Positions 25,375 through 33,641 of a stretch of DNA of 64,000 nucleotides are shown here, piece by piece (within the stretch, counting starts at the first letter, position 1; every line of letters begins with the position of its first letter). Under the pieces are notes generated by a model. That model was not told the origin of the DNA and searched no databases. It worked only from the letters and a program-made list of their open reading frames with translations. This stretch comes from an uncultured Verrucomicrobiota bacterium (lineage in GTDB: Bacteria > Verrucomicrobiota > Verrucomicrobiia > Limisphaerales > UBA9464). Both the position numbers and the translations under genes were made by a program. The stretch is taken from contig CAIJLV010000105.1 of NCBI GenBank assembly GCA_903821635.1, forward strand, positions 1-64,000, in the 5' to 3' direction.

Positions 25375-27912
25375 ATGACAAGCCGCTTTTCGCTCCCGCT
25401 GGGGCTGTGCCTTGGGTTCGCCGCCGCCACTGCTGTTTACGGTCAGATCAAGGACCAAGCCACGCCGGTCGCAGCCCTCAAGGTGGCTCCGGACTTCAAG
25501 GTCGAACTGCTCTACACGGTCCCCAAAGGTGACCAAGGTTCTTGGGTTTCGATGTGCACCGATCCCAAGGGCCGGCTCATCGTCTCGGACCAATACGGCA
25601 AGCTTTACCGCCTCACGCCCCCCGCCCTCGGCACCACGGCGGCGCTTGGCATTGAGCTCTTGGATATTCCCGTCGGCATGGCGCAAGGCCTCCTCTACGC
25701 CTTCGATAGCCTTTACGTCATGTGCGCCAACGATAAACCGTATCCCCGGGGGCTCTACCGAGTGCGCGATACCAATGGCGACGATAAGTTCGACGACGTG
25801 AAACTGCTCCGCGGCCTCGATGGCGGCGGCGAACATGGGCCCCACGCCATCCTGCCTTCCCCCGATGGTAAGACCCTCACGATCATTTCCGGCAACCAGA
25901 CCAAGGTGACCGAACTCGCCGCGTCCCGCGTCCCCTTGAACTGGTCCGAGGATCACCTGCTCCCGCGCCTCTGGGACGGCAATGGCTTCATGAAGGGCGT
26001 GCTCGCGCCCGGCGGTTGGATCGCCAAGACCGATCCCAACGGTGAGAAGTGGGAACTGCTGGCCACCGGCTTCCGCAACGAATACGACGCCGCCTACAAC
26101 CGCCACGGCGACTTGTTCACCTACGACGCCGACATGGAGTGGGACATGAACACCCCGTGGTATCGGCCCACGCGCGTGAACCACGTCGTCAGCGGCGGCG
26201 AATACGGTTGGCGCAGCGGGGCCGGCAAGTGGCCCGCCTATTATCCCGACAGCCTAGGCGCGGTCGTGAATGTCGGCCCCGGCTCCCCCACCGGCACCGC
26301 CTTCGGCTATGGCGCCAAGTTTCCGATGAAGTATCAGGAAGCTCTTTACGTTGCCGACTGGAGCTACGGCAAACTCTACGCCGTCCACCTGCGCCCCGAC
26401 GGCTCCGGCTACACGGGCCAGTTGGAGGAATTTATCGCCGGCGCCCCGTTGCCGCTGACCGACCTCGTCGTCAACCCGAAGGATGGCGCCCTGTATTTTG
26501 CCATCGGTGGCCGGCGCACGCAGTCCGCGCTCTACCGCGTCACCTACGCGGGCAACGAAAACACCCGGCCGGCACCCGGCCTCGCCGGCGGAGAAAAGGC
26601 TCGGGCCCAGCGCCGGCAATTGGAAACCTTCCACGGCACCCAGAATCCGGCCGCCATTAAGGCCGCTTGGTCGCACCTGAATAGCAAGGATCGCAACCTT
26701 CGTTACGCGGCGCGCATCGCCTTGGAATGGCAGCCCGTCGGTCTCTGGCGCGAACAGGCGCTCGCCGAAACCCGCCCGCAGGCCAGCATCACCGCCCTCA
26801 TCGGGCTCGTCCGGGCCAGCGCCAAGGACCAATTCCACCGCAAACCCACCGATCCGGCCGTGGATCCCGCCTTGCAGAGCCAAGTGCTGGCCGCGCTCGA
26901 CCGCATCCAGTGGCGGCAACTCAATGACGGTCAGCGCCTCGAACTGCTGCGCGCCTACGCCCTCGCCTTCACCCGCCTCGGCCAGCCGGCTGGCCCGGTC
27001 AGCCAGCGCTACATCGCCAAGTTCGATTCGCTCTATCCGACCCAGTCCCGCGAATTGAACGCCGAACTCGCGCCCTTGCTCGTCTACTTTGAAGCCCCCA
27101 GCGCCGCGGCCAAATTGACCGCCGCCTTGTTGTCCTCGCCCACGCAGGAGGAACAGCTCGACCTCGCCCGCACCGCCCGCGTCCTCAAGACCGGCTGGAC
27201 GCTCGACCAGCGCAAGGCCTACTTCGGCTGGTTCCTCAAGACCGGCAGCTTCCGCGGCGGCGCCTCGCTCACGGGCTTCCTGCGGGACATCAAAAACGAC
27301 GCCATGGCCACGCTCAGCGCCAGCGAGAAGACTGAGTTGGCGGCCCTGCTCGAAGCCAAACCCGAGAAGCTGAAGCCCCTCGAAAGCCTGCTCGCCGGTC
27401 GGGCTGTCGTGCAGGAATGGACCGTGGCCGACCTCGCCCCGGCGCTGGAAAAAGGCCTCGCCAAGGGCCGTAACTTCGAACGTGGCCGTGACCTCGCGGG
27501 CGCCGTGGGCTGCTTCACCTGCCACCGGTTCGCGACCGAAGGCGGCGCCGTCGGGCCCGACCTCACGGGCGTCTCCGGCCGCTTCAACGCCAAGGACCTG
27601 CTGGAATCCATCGTGGACCCGAGCAAGGAGGTCAGCGACCAGTATGCGCCGACCGTGTTTACCCTGAAAAATGGCAACACCGTGATTGGCCGCGTGGCGA
27701 ACCTGAACAACGACGACATCATGGTCATGGAAGACATGAGCGCTCCGGGCGACTTCACCAACGTGAAGCGCAGTGAACTGGTCAGTGCCGAACCCTCCAA
27801 GACCTCGCCGATGCCCGAAGGTCTGATCAACACGCTGAAACAGGACGAAATCCTCGACCTGCTAGCCTACCTGCTGTCCGCAGGCGATCCGAAGGCGAAG
27901 ATGTTTAGGTGA
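25375..27912 (+). CDS. PVC-type sugar-dehydrogenase-like protein with C-terminal heme-binding domain
   Basis: An 845-residue exported protein: signal peptide (SLPLGLCLGFAAATAVYG), a six-bladed propeller-like dehydrogenase region at about 35-395 (GLYRVRDTNGDDKFDDV, GEYGWRSGAGKWPAYY), a helical middle of about 300 residues, and a C-terminal cytochrome domain. The heme site is C713-F-T-C-H717, followed by VGPDLTGVSGRFNAKDLLESI, the signature of the heme-binding domain found in Planctomycetota and Verrucomicrobiota. It probably oxidises a sugar or related substrate in the periplasm and passes electrons to a cytochrome. The substrate is not readable. The composition is unusually rich in C-ending codons compared with its right-hand neighbours. 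Confidence 0.88.
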   Translation: MTSRFSLPLGLCLGFAAATAVYGQIKDQATPVAALKVAPDFKVELLYTVPKGDQGSWVSMCTDPKGRLIVSDQYGKLYRLTPPALGTTAALGIELLDIPVGMAQGLLYAFDSLYVMCANDKPYPRGLYRVRDTNGDDKFDDVKLLRGLDGGGEHGPHAILPSPDGKTLTIISGNQTKVTELAASRVPLNWSEDHLLPRLWDGNGFMKGVLAPGGWIAKTDPNGEKWELLATGFRNEYDAAYNRHGDLFTYDADMEWDMNTPWYRPTRVNHVVSGGEYGWRSGAGKWPAYYPDSLGAVVNVGPGSPTGTAFGYGAKFPMKYQEALYVADWSYGKLYAVHLRPDGSGYTGQLEEFIAGAPLPLTDLVVNPKDGALYFAIGGRRTQSALYRVTYAGNENTRPAPGLAGGEKARAQRRQLETFHGTQNPAAIKAAWSHLNSKDRNLRYAARIALEWQPVGLWREQALAETRPQASITALIGLVRASAKDQFHRKPTDPAVDPALQSQVLAALDRIQWRQLNDGQRLELLRAYALAFTRLGQPAGPVSQRYIAKFDSLYPTQSRELNAELAPLLVYFEAPSAAAKLTAALLSSPTQEEQLDLARTARVLKTGWTLDQRKAYFGWFLKTGSFRGGASLTGFLRDIKNDAMATLSASEKTELAALLEAKPEKLKPLESLLAGRAVVQEWTVADLAPALEKGLAKGRNFERGRDLAGAVGCFTCHRFATEGGAVGPDLTGVSGRFNAKDLLESIVDPSKEVSDQYAPTVFTLKNGNTVIGRVANLNNDDIMVMEDMSAPGDFTNVKRSELVSAEPSKTSPMPEGLINTLKQDEILDLLAYLLSAGDPKAKMFR

Positions 27913-27963
27913 GAGCCGGCTTGGCAGATTGCCAAACCGAACAACGCTTCCTAGTTTGAAGCC

Positions 27964-28182
27964 ATGAAGGTCACTGCGGTTTACGTTCCCGTTCCGGAGG
28001 GCGGTTATTCCGCTTACGTTGAAGAGATTCCCGGAGCCATCTCCGAAGGGGAAACCTTGGATGAAGCCCGTGAGAACCTGGCTGATGCGCTGCGGCTGCT
28101 GCTGGAATGCAACCGGGAACTGGCCCGCCAGAACCCAGCGGCCAATTCCCGCCGCGAACCGCTCGAATTGGCGGCGCTGTGA
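27964..28182 (+). CDS. hicB: HicB-family antitoxin
   Basis: A 72-residue protein with the HicB partial RNase-H-like fold (VYVPVPEGGYSAYVEEIPGAISEGETLDEARENLADAL). It should neutralise the HicA mRNA interferase encoded next. It has no recognisable C-terminal DNA-binding extension, unlike many HicB proteins, so autoregulation may be absent. Its stop overlaps the GTG of hicA by two bases. The gene order hicB-hicA is the reverse of the classical order but known in other genomes. Confidence 0.85.
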   Translation: MKVTAVYVPVPEGGYSAYVEEIPGAISEGETLDEARENLADALRLLLECNRELARQNPAANSRREPLELAAL

Positions 28183-28364
28183 AGCTGGCCGACCTCCAGC
28201 GGCATCTGCACGCGCACAGTTGTGCTCTGTTCCGCGAAGGCGGCAAGCATTCCGTCTGGTGGAACCCGGCCAACCGCAGGACAACCGCCGTTCCCCGGCA
28301 CCGGGAATTGAAGGAATTCACCGCCCGCGGAATCTGCCGGCAGTTGGAGGTTCCTGAACCTTGA
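28179..28364 (+). CDS. hicA: HicA-family toxin (mRNA interferase)
   Basis: A 61-residue double-stranded-RNA-binding-fold toxin. It starts at the GTG overlapping the hicB stop (GTGA). The catalytic histidine lies in REGGKHSVWWNP, and the C-terminal PRHRELKEFTARGICRQL matches the family PRHxEL...I-x-K-x-L pattern. It is predicted to cleave translated mRNAs when HicB is degraded. It is intact in length and motifs, so the module could be active. Confidence 0.85.
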   Translation: MKLADLQRHLHAHSCALFREGGKHSVWWNPANRRTTAVPRHRELKEFTARGICRQLEVPEP

Positions 28365-28408
28365 CCGTTCTCCGTTGGGACTCGCTCCTCCGTGGCCAAC
28401 GGTAACCA

Positions 28409-28684
28409 ATGCAAAACAACCGATTTCACGAGAACACAGGCCGCGCCTTTGCCAAATGCAGTGGAGGTGTGGCGCCCTTACCCAAACAGGAAAAGGCGCT
28501 CGTGGAGATGGACCGGCTGCTGGACGGCCTTGCGCGCGTGATGCAGCCCGCGCAGATAGGTGCGTGGCTCAAGTCACCCAATCCCGCCTTTGACGGCTCC
28601 ACCCCGCTGCAAGTTGTCGAGCGCGGCGAGACAGACCGTCTGTGGCGGATGCTCTACGAAGTCGAGTCCGGGCAGCCGGGTTGA
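28409..28684 (+). CDS. MbcA/ParS/Xre-type antitoxin, short and without a partner toxin
   Basis: A 91-residue frame whose C-terminal part (WLKSPNPAFDGSTPLQVVERG, then RLWRMLYEVESG) is the toxin-binding domain of Xre/MbcA antitoxins (DUF2384). The usual N-terminal Xre helix-turn-helix is missing; the first 30 residues are not recognisable. The normal partner is a RES-domain toxin, and neither flank encodes one. It is probably a remnant or an orphan antitoxin. It lies 44 bases after hicA. Confidence 0.75.
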   Translation: MQNNRFHENTGRAFAKCSGGVAPLPKQEKALVEMDRLLDGLARVMQPAQIGAWLKSPNPAFDGSTPLQVVERGETDRLWRMLYEVESGQPG

Positions 28685-28837
28685 GCGAAGGTTCGGCGAG
28701 TCCTTGGTTTATCGATTTCGAGCCCGCGCCAACATACCCAAGGAGGACGAAGCTGCCCGTTTCCCGCGTCCCTGCAGGCGCTGCCAGCCACCCTTGAGTC
28801 GCTTGCTGCATTCAATAATCCGCGGTAAACCGTCATT

Positions 28838-30661
28838 GTGAATTCACCACTCCGAACCCTCGCTGCTGCAACCATCGCGTCCTTGTGTGTCGGGCTTCGG
28901 GCTGCTGAGCCACCACAGGACCAATTTTCAGACGAGTTGTTTGCGTTCTACAGGTTTGAAGGAACCGCTGAGGACCAAAGCGGCAACGGGAATCACGGAA
29001 CTCTGGGAGGAACCCACAGCTTCTCCGCGACGGGTCTTCAAGGACAGGCGCTCAAAATTACGGGAGACGGCTCAATCTTCTATTCCGGCGGCGGCCACAT
29101 GCTGCTGCCGTCACTGCCGGCCTCCGCCAACTCGGGCTTCTCAGTTTCGCTCTGGGTCAAAGACGATGTGCGCGGCGTGGACAACGAAGTTTATGTAGCG
29201 TTGGGAGACGAGTCTTCCGCCTACATGAACATCATGCTGCGGTCGGAACGCGATCACCCGCTCATGTTCAGCGGGAGCAACGGCTCCGGAGGCGGATTTC
29301 AAATCGCGCCGTTGCTGAATGAAGCCGAATATTTCCAACCCAATCGCTGGAAACACTTCGCCCTGACCTATGGTGCGGGCTCGGTCCGCGCCTACTTGGA
29401 TGGAAAGCAGGTAGGCGAGGCGGCAGCGGTGTTTGAGCTCTTTCCGGTTTCGGTAGCGGCTATGGGGCGCCATTGGTGGAACGGTGGAAGCTCCTCATCC
29501 GCTCGGATGTCTGCGACCGTGGACAATCTGCGCCTCTACCAGCGGACGCTGAGCGCGGGAGAAATTGAAGCGTTGTATGCCTTTGATGCCGTCCCTTCCT
29601 CCGGGTTCCTCACTAACGGCCTCGTCGCCTACTACCCGTTCAGTGACAGCACCCAAGACGAAAGCGGTAAGGGTGCGCATGGAACCTTTCAAGGAACCGG
29701 CCATGAATTCGTTTCCGGTGTGCAGGGCAAGGCGGTGAAGATGGCGGGGGACACGAGGATTTCTGGCACAGGGATTCAGATGGCCAACTCGTCGCACACA
29801 ATCGGCTTCTGGTATCGCCGCGATTTCACGTCTCGCCCCAATCTGCCCGTCTATGGTGGGGGCTTCGGGCTGGGCAGTGGCAGTCAGGATGTAGCCGGCA
29901 CCCGACTGCATATTGGTTTCGATTACGCAGACAAGCTTCTGCGCTATTCCTTCTGGTATGACGATTTCGACGTTATGGACACGCCGCTTGGCGAGTCCGG
30001 CTGGGAGCACGTCGCCTTCACTTTCGACAAAGCCGCCCTACAGAGGGCGATTTACCGCAATGGCGTGCGGATCGCCACGCAGGCGGCCGCTTACGGTTTC
30101 TCCGGCAATTCTGATTTTGCAATTATCGGTGGTGATGCGCTGCGCCCCGCTGCATTTGACGAGTTCCGGGTTTACAACCGGGCGCTGAGTAATCTGGAGG
30201 TAGCCGCCCTTTTCAGAACTGAATTACCCACCGCAATCCCAGACCAAGACCGCGACGGCTTGTCGGACGACGACGAATCCTTCACCTACAACACTTCGCC
30301 GACCGATGCGGACACGGACGACGATGGACTGAACGACGGCGTTGAGGTCAAAGTCCATCGCACCAACCCGCTCAAGGCTGACAGCGACGGCGATGGCTAC
30401 ACCGACTCGACGGAAATCTTTGCCGGCAAAGATCCGCGCGACGCCAGCAGCCATCCTGCGGCCACCCTGAACGTCTTCCCCGCCATCGAACTGGAATTCT
30501 TCACGCAGACCGGCAAGCAATACGTCATCGAATCGTCAGCCGAGCTCGCCTCTTGGACCAACTTCGAGGGGCCTATTCCTGGCGACGGCAAAGTCTGGAA
30601 GAAGACCTTCAGCGCGCGGGAGACGGAAACCCGGTTTTACCGCGTGGTCTTGGCACCATGA
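28838..30661 (+). CDS. Secreted LamG-domain protein with calcium-binding repeats
   Basis: A 607-residue exported protein starting at a GTG (signal LRTLAAATIASLCVGLRA). It has two LamG/concanavalin-like domains at about 35-245 and 260-455, each with the FYRFEGTAEDQSGNGNHG or YYPFSDSTQDESGKGAHG opening and an A-x-DEFRVYNRALS-type end. These are followed by thrombospondin-3-like acidic calcium loops (about 465-530: DQDRDGLSDDDE, DADTDDDGLNDG, DSDGDGYTDSTE). The C-terminal YVIESSAELASWTNF module is common in verrucomicrobial surface proteins. Probably carbohydrate binding. Codon use is less GC-biased than its neighbours, which fits an acquired islet. Confidence 0.82.
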   Translation: MNSPLRTLAAATIASLCVGLRAAEPPQDQFSDELFAFYRFEGTAEDQSGNGNHGTLGGTHSFSATGLQGQALKITGDGSIFYSGGGHMLLPSLPASANSGFSVSLWVKDDVRGVDNEVYVALGDESSAYMNIMLRSERDHPLMFSGSNGSGGGFQIAPLLNEAEYFQPNRWKHFALTYGAGSVRAYLDGKQVGEAAAVFELFPVSVAAMGRHWWNGGSSSSARMSATVDNLRLYQRTLSAGEIEALYAFDAVPSSGFLTNGLVAYYPFSDSTQDESGKGAHGTFQGTGHEFVSGVQGKAVKMAGDTRISGTGIQMANSSHTIGFWYRRDFTSRPNLPVYGGGFGLGSGSQDVAGTRLHIGFDYADKLLRYSFWYDDFDVMDTPLGESGWEHVAFTFDKAALQRAIYRNGVRIATQAAAYGFSGNSDFAIIGGDALRPAAFDEFRVYNRALSNLEVAALFRTELPTAIPDQDRDGLSDDDESFTYNTSPTDADTDDDGLNDGVEVKVHRTNPLKADSDGDGYTDSTEIFAGKDPRDASSHPAATLNVFPAIELEFFTQTGKQYVIESSAELASWTNFEGPIPGDGKVWKKTFSARETETRFYRVVLAP

Positions 30662-30698
30662 AAGCAGTTGTCCGTCAGCCGCGGAGCGGCGATAGACC

Positions 30699-30888
30699 GT
30701 AGCCCACAGCGTGAGCTGTGGGTTCCCTGATCCCAAAATTACGAGCCCCGGATGGGGCGACAGAACTGACCTTCTGCCGCCCCACAGCTCACGCCGTGGG
30801 CTGCTTTCTTTCCCACCTCCGGCGCTGAAACCACGTTCCCGGAGGGGCGGCTTTCCAGCCGCCCAATCCCGGCGACTCGAAAGTCGCC
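30699..30888. repeat. REP-like palindrome cluster (element 1)
   Basis: The 296-base gap 30662-30957 holds no gene but several hairpins: CCCACAGCGTGAGCTGTGGG (30703-30722, perfect 8-bp stem); GCCCC/GGGGC around 30745; CCCACAGCTCACGCCGTGGG (30781-30800), which is the inverse of the first in 19 of 20 bases; a 7-bp stem at 30845-30864; and another at 30871-30888. The first 70 bases (30699-30768) match 48191-48260 at 49 of 70 positions without a gap. It looks like a bacterial REP/BIME-type element and may also terminate transcription of the LamG gene. Confidence 0.7.
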
Positions 30889-30957
30889 GCTCTGAAACCC
30901 GAACACCCGCGCAAGCCCACGCGCAGCGTTCATCAAGGTAACCGCCTCTGCCTTCGT

Positions 30958-32115
30958 TTACAGGCACTCCAGGTAGAGCGCGCGGAAGTCGGCGGCGGTC
31001 ACGGGCACGGCGTTGGTCTGGTGGCACGGATCGTCCACGGCTTGCGCTACCAAGGCGTCGAGCAGTTCCGGTTTGGCCCCGTGGGCGCTGAGCTTGGTGT
31101 TCAGGCCTAAGCCAGCGAGGAATTCCCGGACGAAGGTAATCGTCTGGGAATCGGCCTCGGCGTCGCTGCACGACTGCACAGCCAGGCCGCACGCGATACC
31201 CACGCGCCGGTAGAGGCCGGGTTTGCGGGCGGCGCAGAACTTCATGCCGGCGACGAGGCAGAGGGCGTTGGCGAGGCCATGGTGCATGCCGCAGAGCGTC
31301 GAGAGTGGATGCGCCAGCGAGTGCACGACGCCCAGATCCTTTTGGAACGCGATCGCGCCCATCGCCGCGGCCACGAGCATTTTGCCGCGGGCATCCAAGT
31401 CTTTGCCGTCGCGGACGGCTCGCGGCAGGGCGTCGACGATCAGGTGGATGCCTTCAAGGGCAAGGCCGTCGCACAGCGGGTGAAACTGCGGGCAGGTGTA
31501 GCTCTCGATGCAGTGGGTGAGCGCATCGGCGCCGGTGGCGGCGGTCAGCTTGGCGGGCAGGCCGACGGTGAGTTCCGGGTCGAGGATGACGAGTTTGGCG
31601 AGCAGTTCCGGGTGGAAAAGCACGGCTTTGCGTTTCGTGCCATCGAGGGTGATGACGGAGCTGCGGCCGACTTCGCTGCCGGTGCCGGCGGTGGTGGGAA
31701 TGGCGATGAACGGCAGTAGGCCGGACCAGTCGGCGGGTTGCGCGTAGAATTTGGCGAGCGGGAAGCCGGGATGTTTGGCGAGCAGGCGGGCGGCTTTGCC
31801 GGCGTCGAGCGGGCTGCCGCCGCCGATGGCAATCACGCCGTCGCAGCCGTGTTCGCGGATCAGCGCGGCGGGCTCCGTGACGTCGGCTTCGATCGGGTTC
31901 GGATGCACGCCGGCGTAGAGGAACCACGTTTTGCCTTGGTCCGCGGCGCCGAGCACGGCGGCGAGCAACTGAAAGGCGTCGGTCTGGGCGAAACCGCCGT
32001 CGGTGACGACGAGCGGGCGCTTGATCCCGAGCTGGGTCAGGTGGGCGGGTAGCTGTTTGAGCGAGCCGGCGCCGAAGAGGGTGCGGGTGGGAAACGAAAA
32101 TGCGGTGAGACTCAT
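30958..32115 (-). CDS. Iron-containing alcohol dehydrogenase
   Basis: A 385-residue cytoplasmic NAD(P)-dependent dehydrogenase of the group III family. The nucleotide-binding Gly motif is GVIAIGGGSPLDAGKA, and the PTTAGTGSEV segment follows. Metal ligands lie in TGADALTHCIESY (Asp and His) and in the two-His region GVVHSLAHPLS...GMHHGLANAL. The length is typical. The alcohol or aldehyde substrate is undetermined. It diverges from argA. Confidence 0.92.
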   Translation of the reverse strand: MSLTAFSFPTRTLFGAGSLKQLPAHLTQLGIKRPLVVTDGGFAQTDAFQLLAAVLGAADQGKTWFLYAGVHPNPIEADVTEPAALIREHGCDGVIAIGGGSPLDAGKAARLLAKHPGFPLAKFYAQPADWSGLLPFIAIPTTAGTGSEVGRSSVITLDGTKRKAVLFHPELLAKLVILDPELTVGLPAKLTAATGADALTHCIESYTCPQFHPLCDGLALEGIHLIVDALPRAVRDGKDLDARGKMLVAAAMGAIAFQKDLGVVHSLAHPLSTLCGMHHGLANALCLVAGMKFCAARKPGLYRRVGIACGLAVQSCSDAEADSQTITFVREFLAGLGLNTKLSAHGAKPELLDALVAQAVDDPCHQTNAVPVTAADFRALYLECL

Positions 32116-32292
32116 GTTCGCAGAAGCGGGCGCAGGCTACGCCGGGAAGCCGGTCAGGCGACACCCGAATCTGGGCATCCAGTCGGCGAACCGCTGAGCG
32201 TTCGGCGGGCGAACTGGGGGCGGGCTTGTGTTTTCCGCGTTGAATCCCCGGCGGTCTGCCCTTCCACTGCGGCCGTTGCCTTTAGTTACGCA

Positions 32293-33573
32293 GTGAAACC
32301 AACCGATCTCCGCGGGATTCTCCGCTACATTCCCCGCTTCCGGGAAAAGACATTTGTCGTCGCCCTAGATGGCGTGGTGGTCACCGACGACAACTTCCCG
32401 AACCTGTTGCTCGACCTCGCGGTGTTGCGGTCGCTGAACATCCGCCTCGTGTTGGTGCATGGGGCATCGGCCCAGATCGCCGCCTTGGCCGCCGAACGCG
32501 GGGTCACGGCCTCCAATCTCGATGGTGCCGGCATTACCGACGCGATGACGTTGCAACTGGCCCTGACCGCGGCCAACCGGCTGACGCACGAAATCCTCGA
32601 AGGCCTCGCCACGAATGATCTGCGCGCCGTGTCGCCCAACGCCGTGATTGCGCATCCGCTCGGCATCGTGGGTGGGGTGGATCACCAGTTCACCGGCAAG
32701 GTGGAGCGGGTGGACGTCGAATTTCTCCAAACCCTCCTCGCCCAAGGGATTATTCCCGTGGTGCCGCCGCTGGGCTTCGACGGGGATGGAAAGACCTTCC
32801 GGGTAAACTCGGACGCCATCGCCCAAGCCCTCGCGGAACAGCTCAAGGCGGCCAAGCTGATGTATCTCACGGCGAGCGATGGCTTGAAGCGGCAGGGCCA
32901 CTTGTTGCGCCAGTTGCTCGCGGGCGAACTCCGGCAACTGCTGGTGCAGCACCCGGATGAAATCGCGCCCGAGATGCTGCCCAAGGCCCGTTGCGCCGCG
33001 GCCGCCTGTGAGTCGGGCGTGCCGCGCGTCCACATTTTGAACGGCACCGTGGACGAAGGCTTGTTGGCGGAGGTCTTTTCCAACGAAGGCGTCGGCACGC
33101 TGATCTACGCCAATGAATACCAGCAGATCCGGCGGGCGATGAAGAAGGACATCCGCCACCTGCTGCAGTTGACGAAGGATTCTGTGGCTGCGTCCGAGTT
33201 GGTGAAGCGGACCCGGGCGGAGATCGAGAAACGCATCGGCGACTATTACCTGTTCGAGATCGACCGTAACCCGGTGGCCTGCGTGGCGCTCCATGTCTAT
33301 CCCGAGCATAATCTGGGGGAACTGGCCTTCCTGTTTGTGAGTCCCGCCCACGAGAACCAGGGGATTGGCCGCAAGCTCGTGCAATTTGTGGAGGCCAAGG
33401 CGCGCGAGTTGAACCTTGCGGAACTCGTCACGCTGTCCACGCAGGCGTTTGCATGGTTCCAAGCCAAGGGTGGCTTCACCGAAGGCGGACCAGACCATCT
33501 GCCGGCCGCCCGCCGCGAGCGTTACGATCTCAGCGGGCGCAACTCCAAGGTGCTGGTCAAGCGCCTGCGCTGA
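32293..33573 (+). CDS. argA: Amino-acid N-acetyltransferase (ArgA type: kinase-like plus GNAT)
   Basis: Makes N-acetylglutamate, the first step of arginine synthesis. The 426-residue protein starts at a GTG. Residues about 1-280 are an amino-acid-kinase fold (FVVALDGVVVTDD, RLVLVHGASAQI, FRVNSDAIAQALAEQL), which in ArgA serves as the arginine-binding regulatory domain. Residues 285-426 are the GNAT catalytic domain (YYLFEIDRNPVACVALHVYP, LFVSPAHENQGIGRKLV, GGFTEGGPDHLP). It is a lone gene flanked by 177 bases without recognisable features upstream. Confidence 0.93.
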   Translation: MKPTDLRGILRYIPRFREKTFVVALDGVVVTDDNFPNLLLDLAVLRSLNIRLVLVHGASAQIAALAAERGVTASNLDGAGITDAMTLQLALTAANRLTHEILEGLATNDLRAVSPNAVIAHPLGIVGGVDHQFTGKVERVDVEFLQTLLAQGIIPVVPPLGFDGDGKTFRVNSDAIAQALAEQLKAAKLMYLTASDGLKRQGHLLRQLLAGELRQLLVQHPDEIAPEMLPKARCAAAACESGVPRVHILNGTVDEGLLAEVFSNEGVGTLIYANEYQQIRRAMKKDIRHLLQLTKDSVAASELVKRTRAEIEKRIGDYYLFEIDRNPVACVALHVYPEHNLGELAFLFVSPAHENQGIGRKLVQFVEAKARELNLAELVTLSTQAFAWFQAKGGFTEGGPDHLPAARRERYDLSGRNSKVLVKRLR

Positions 33574-33641
33574 CGGGGTCGGCGGGTGGTTCGCGCCGTT
33601 GACCACCCGCCGTCGGAGTGCTTCCTTCCGGCTAACGCTGC

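Noticed and set aside
26254..27525. 423-residue minus-strand frame inside the PVC-type dehydrogenase
   Set aside because: Antisense shadow of a gene with clear domains and a CxxCH heme site on the plus strand.
28685..28837. RES-domain toxin partner for the MbcA-type antitoxin
   Set aside because: No frame in this interval shows RES motifs and it is far too short; the frame at 28560-28841 has no recognisable pattern.
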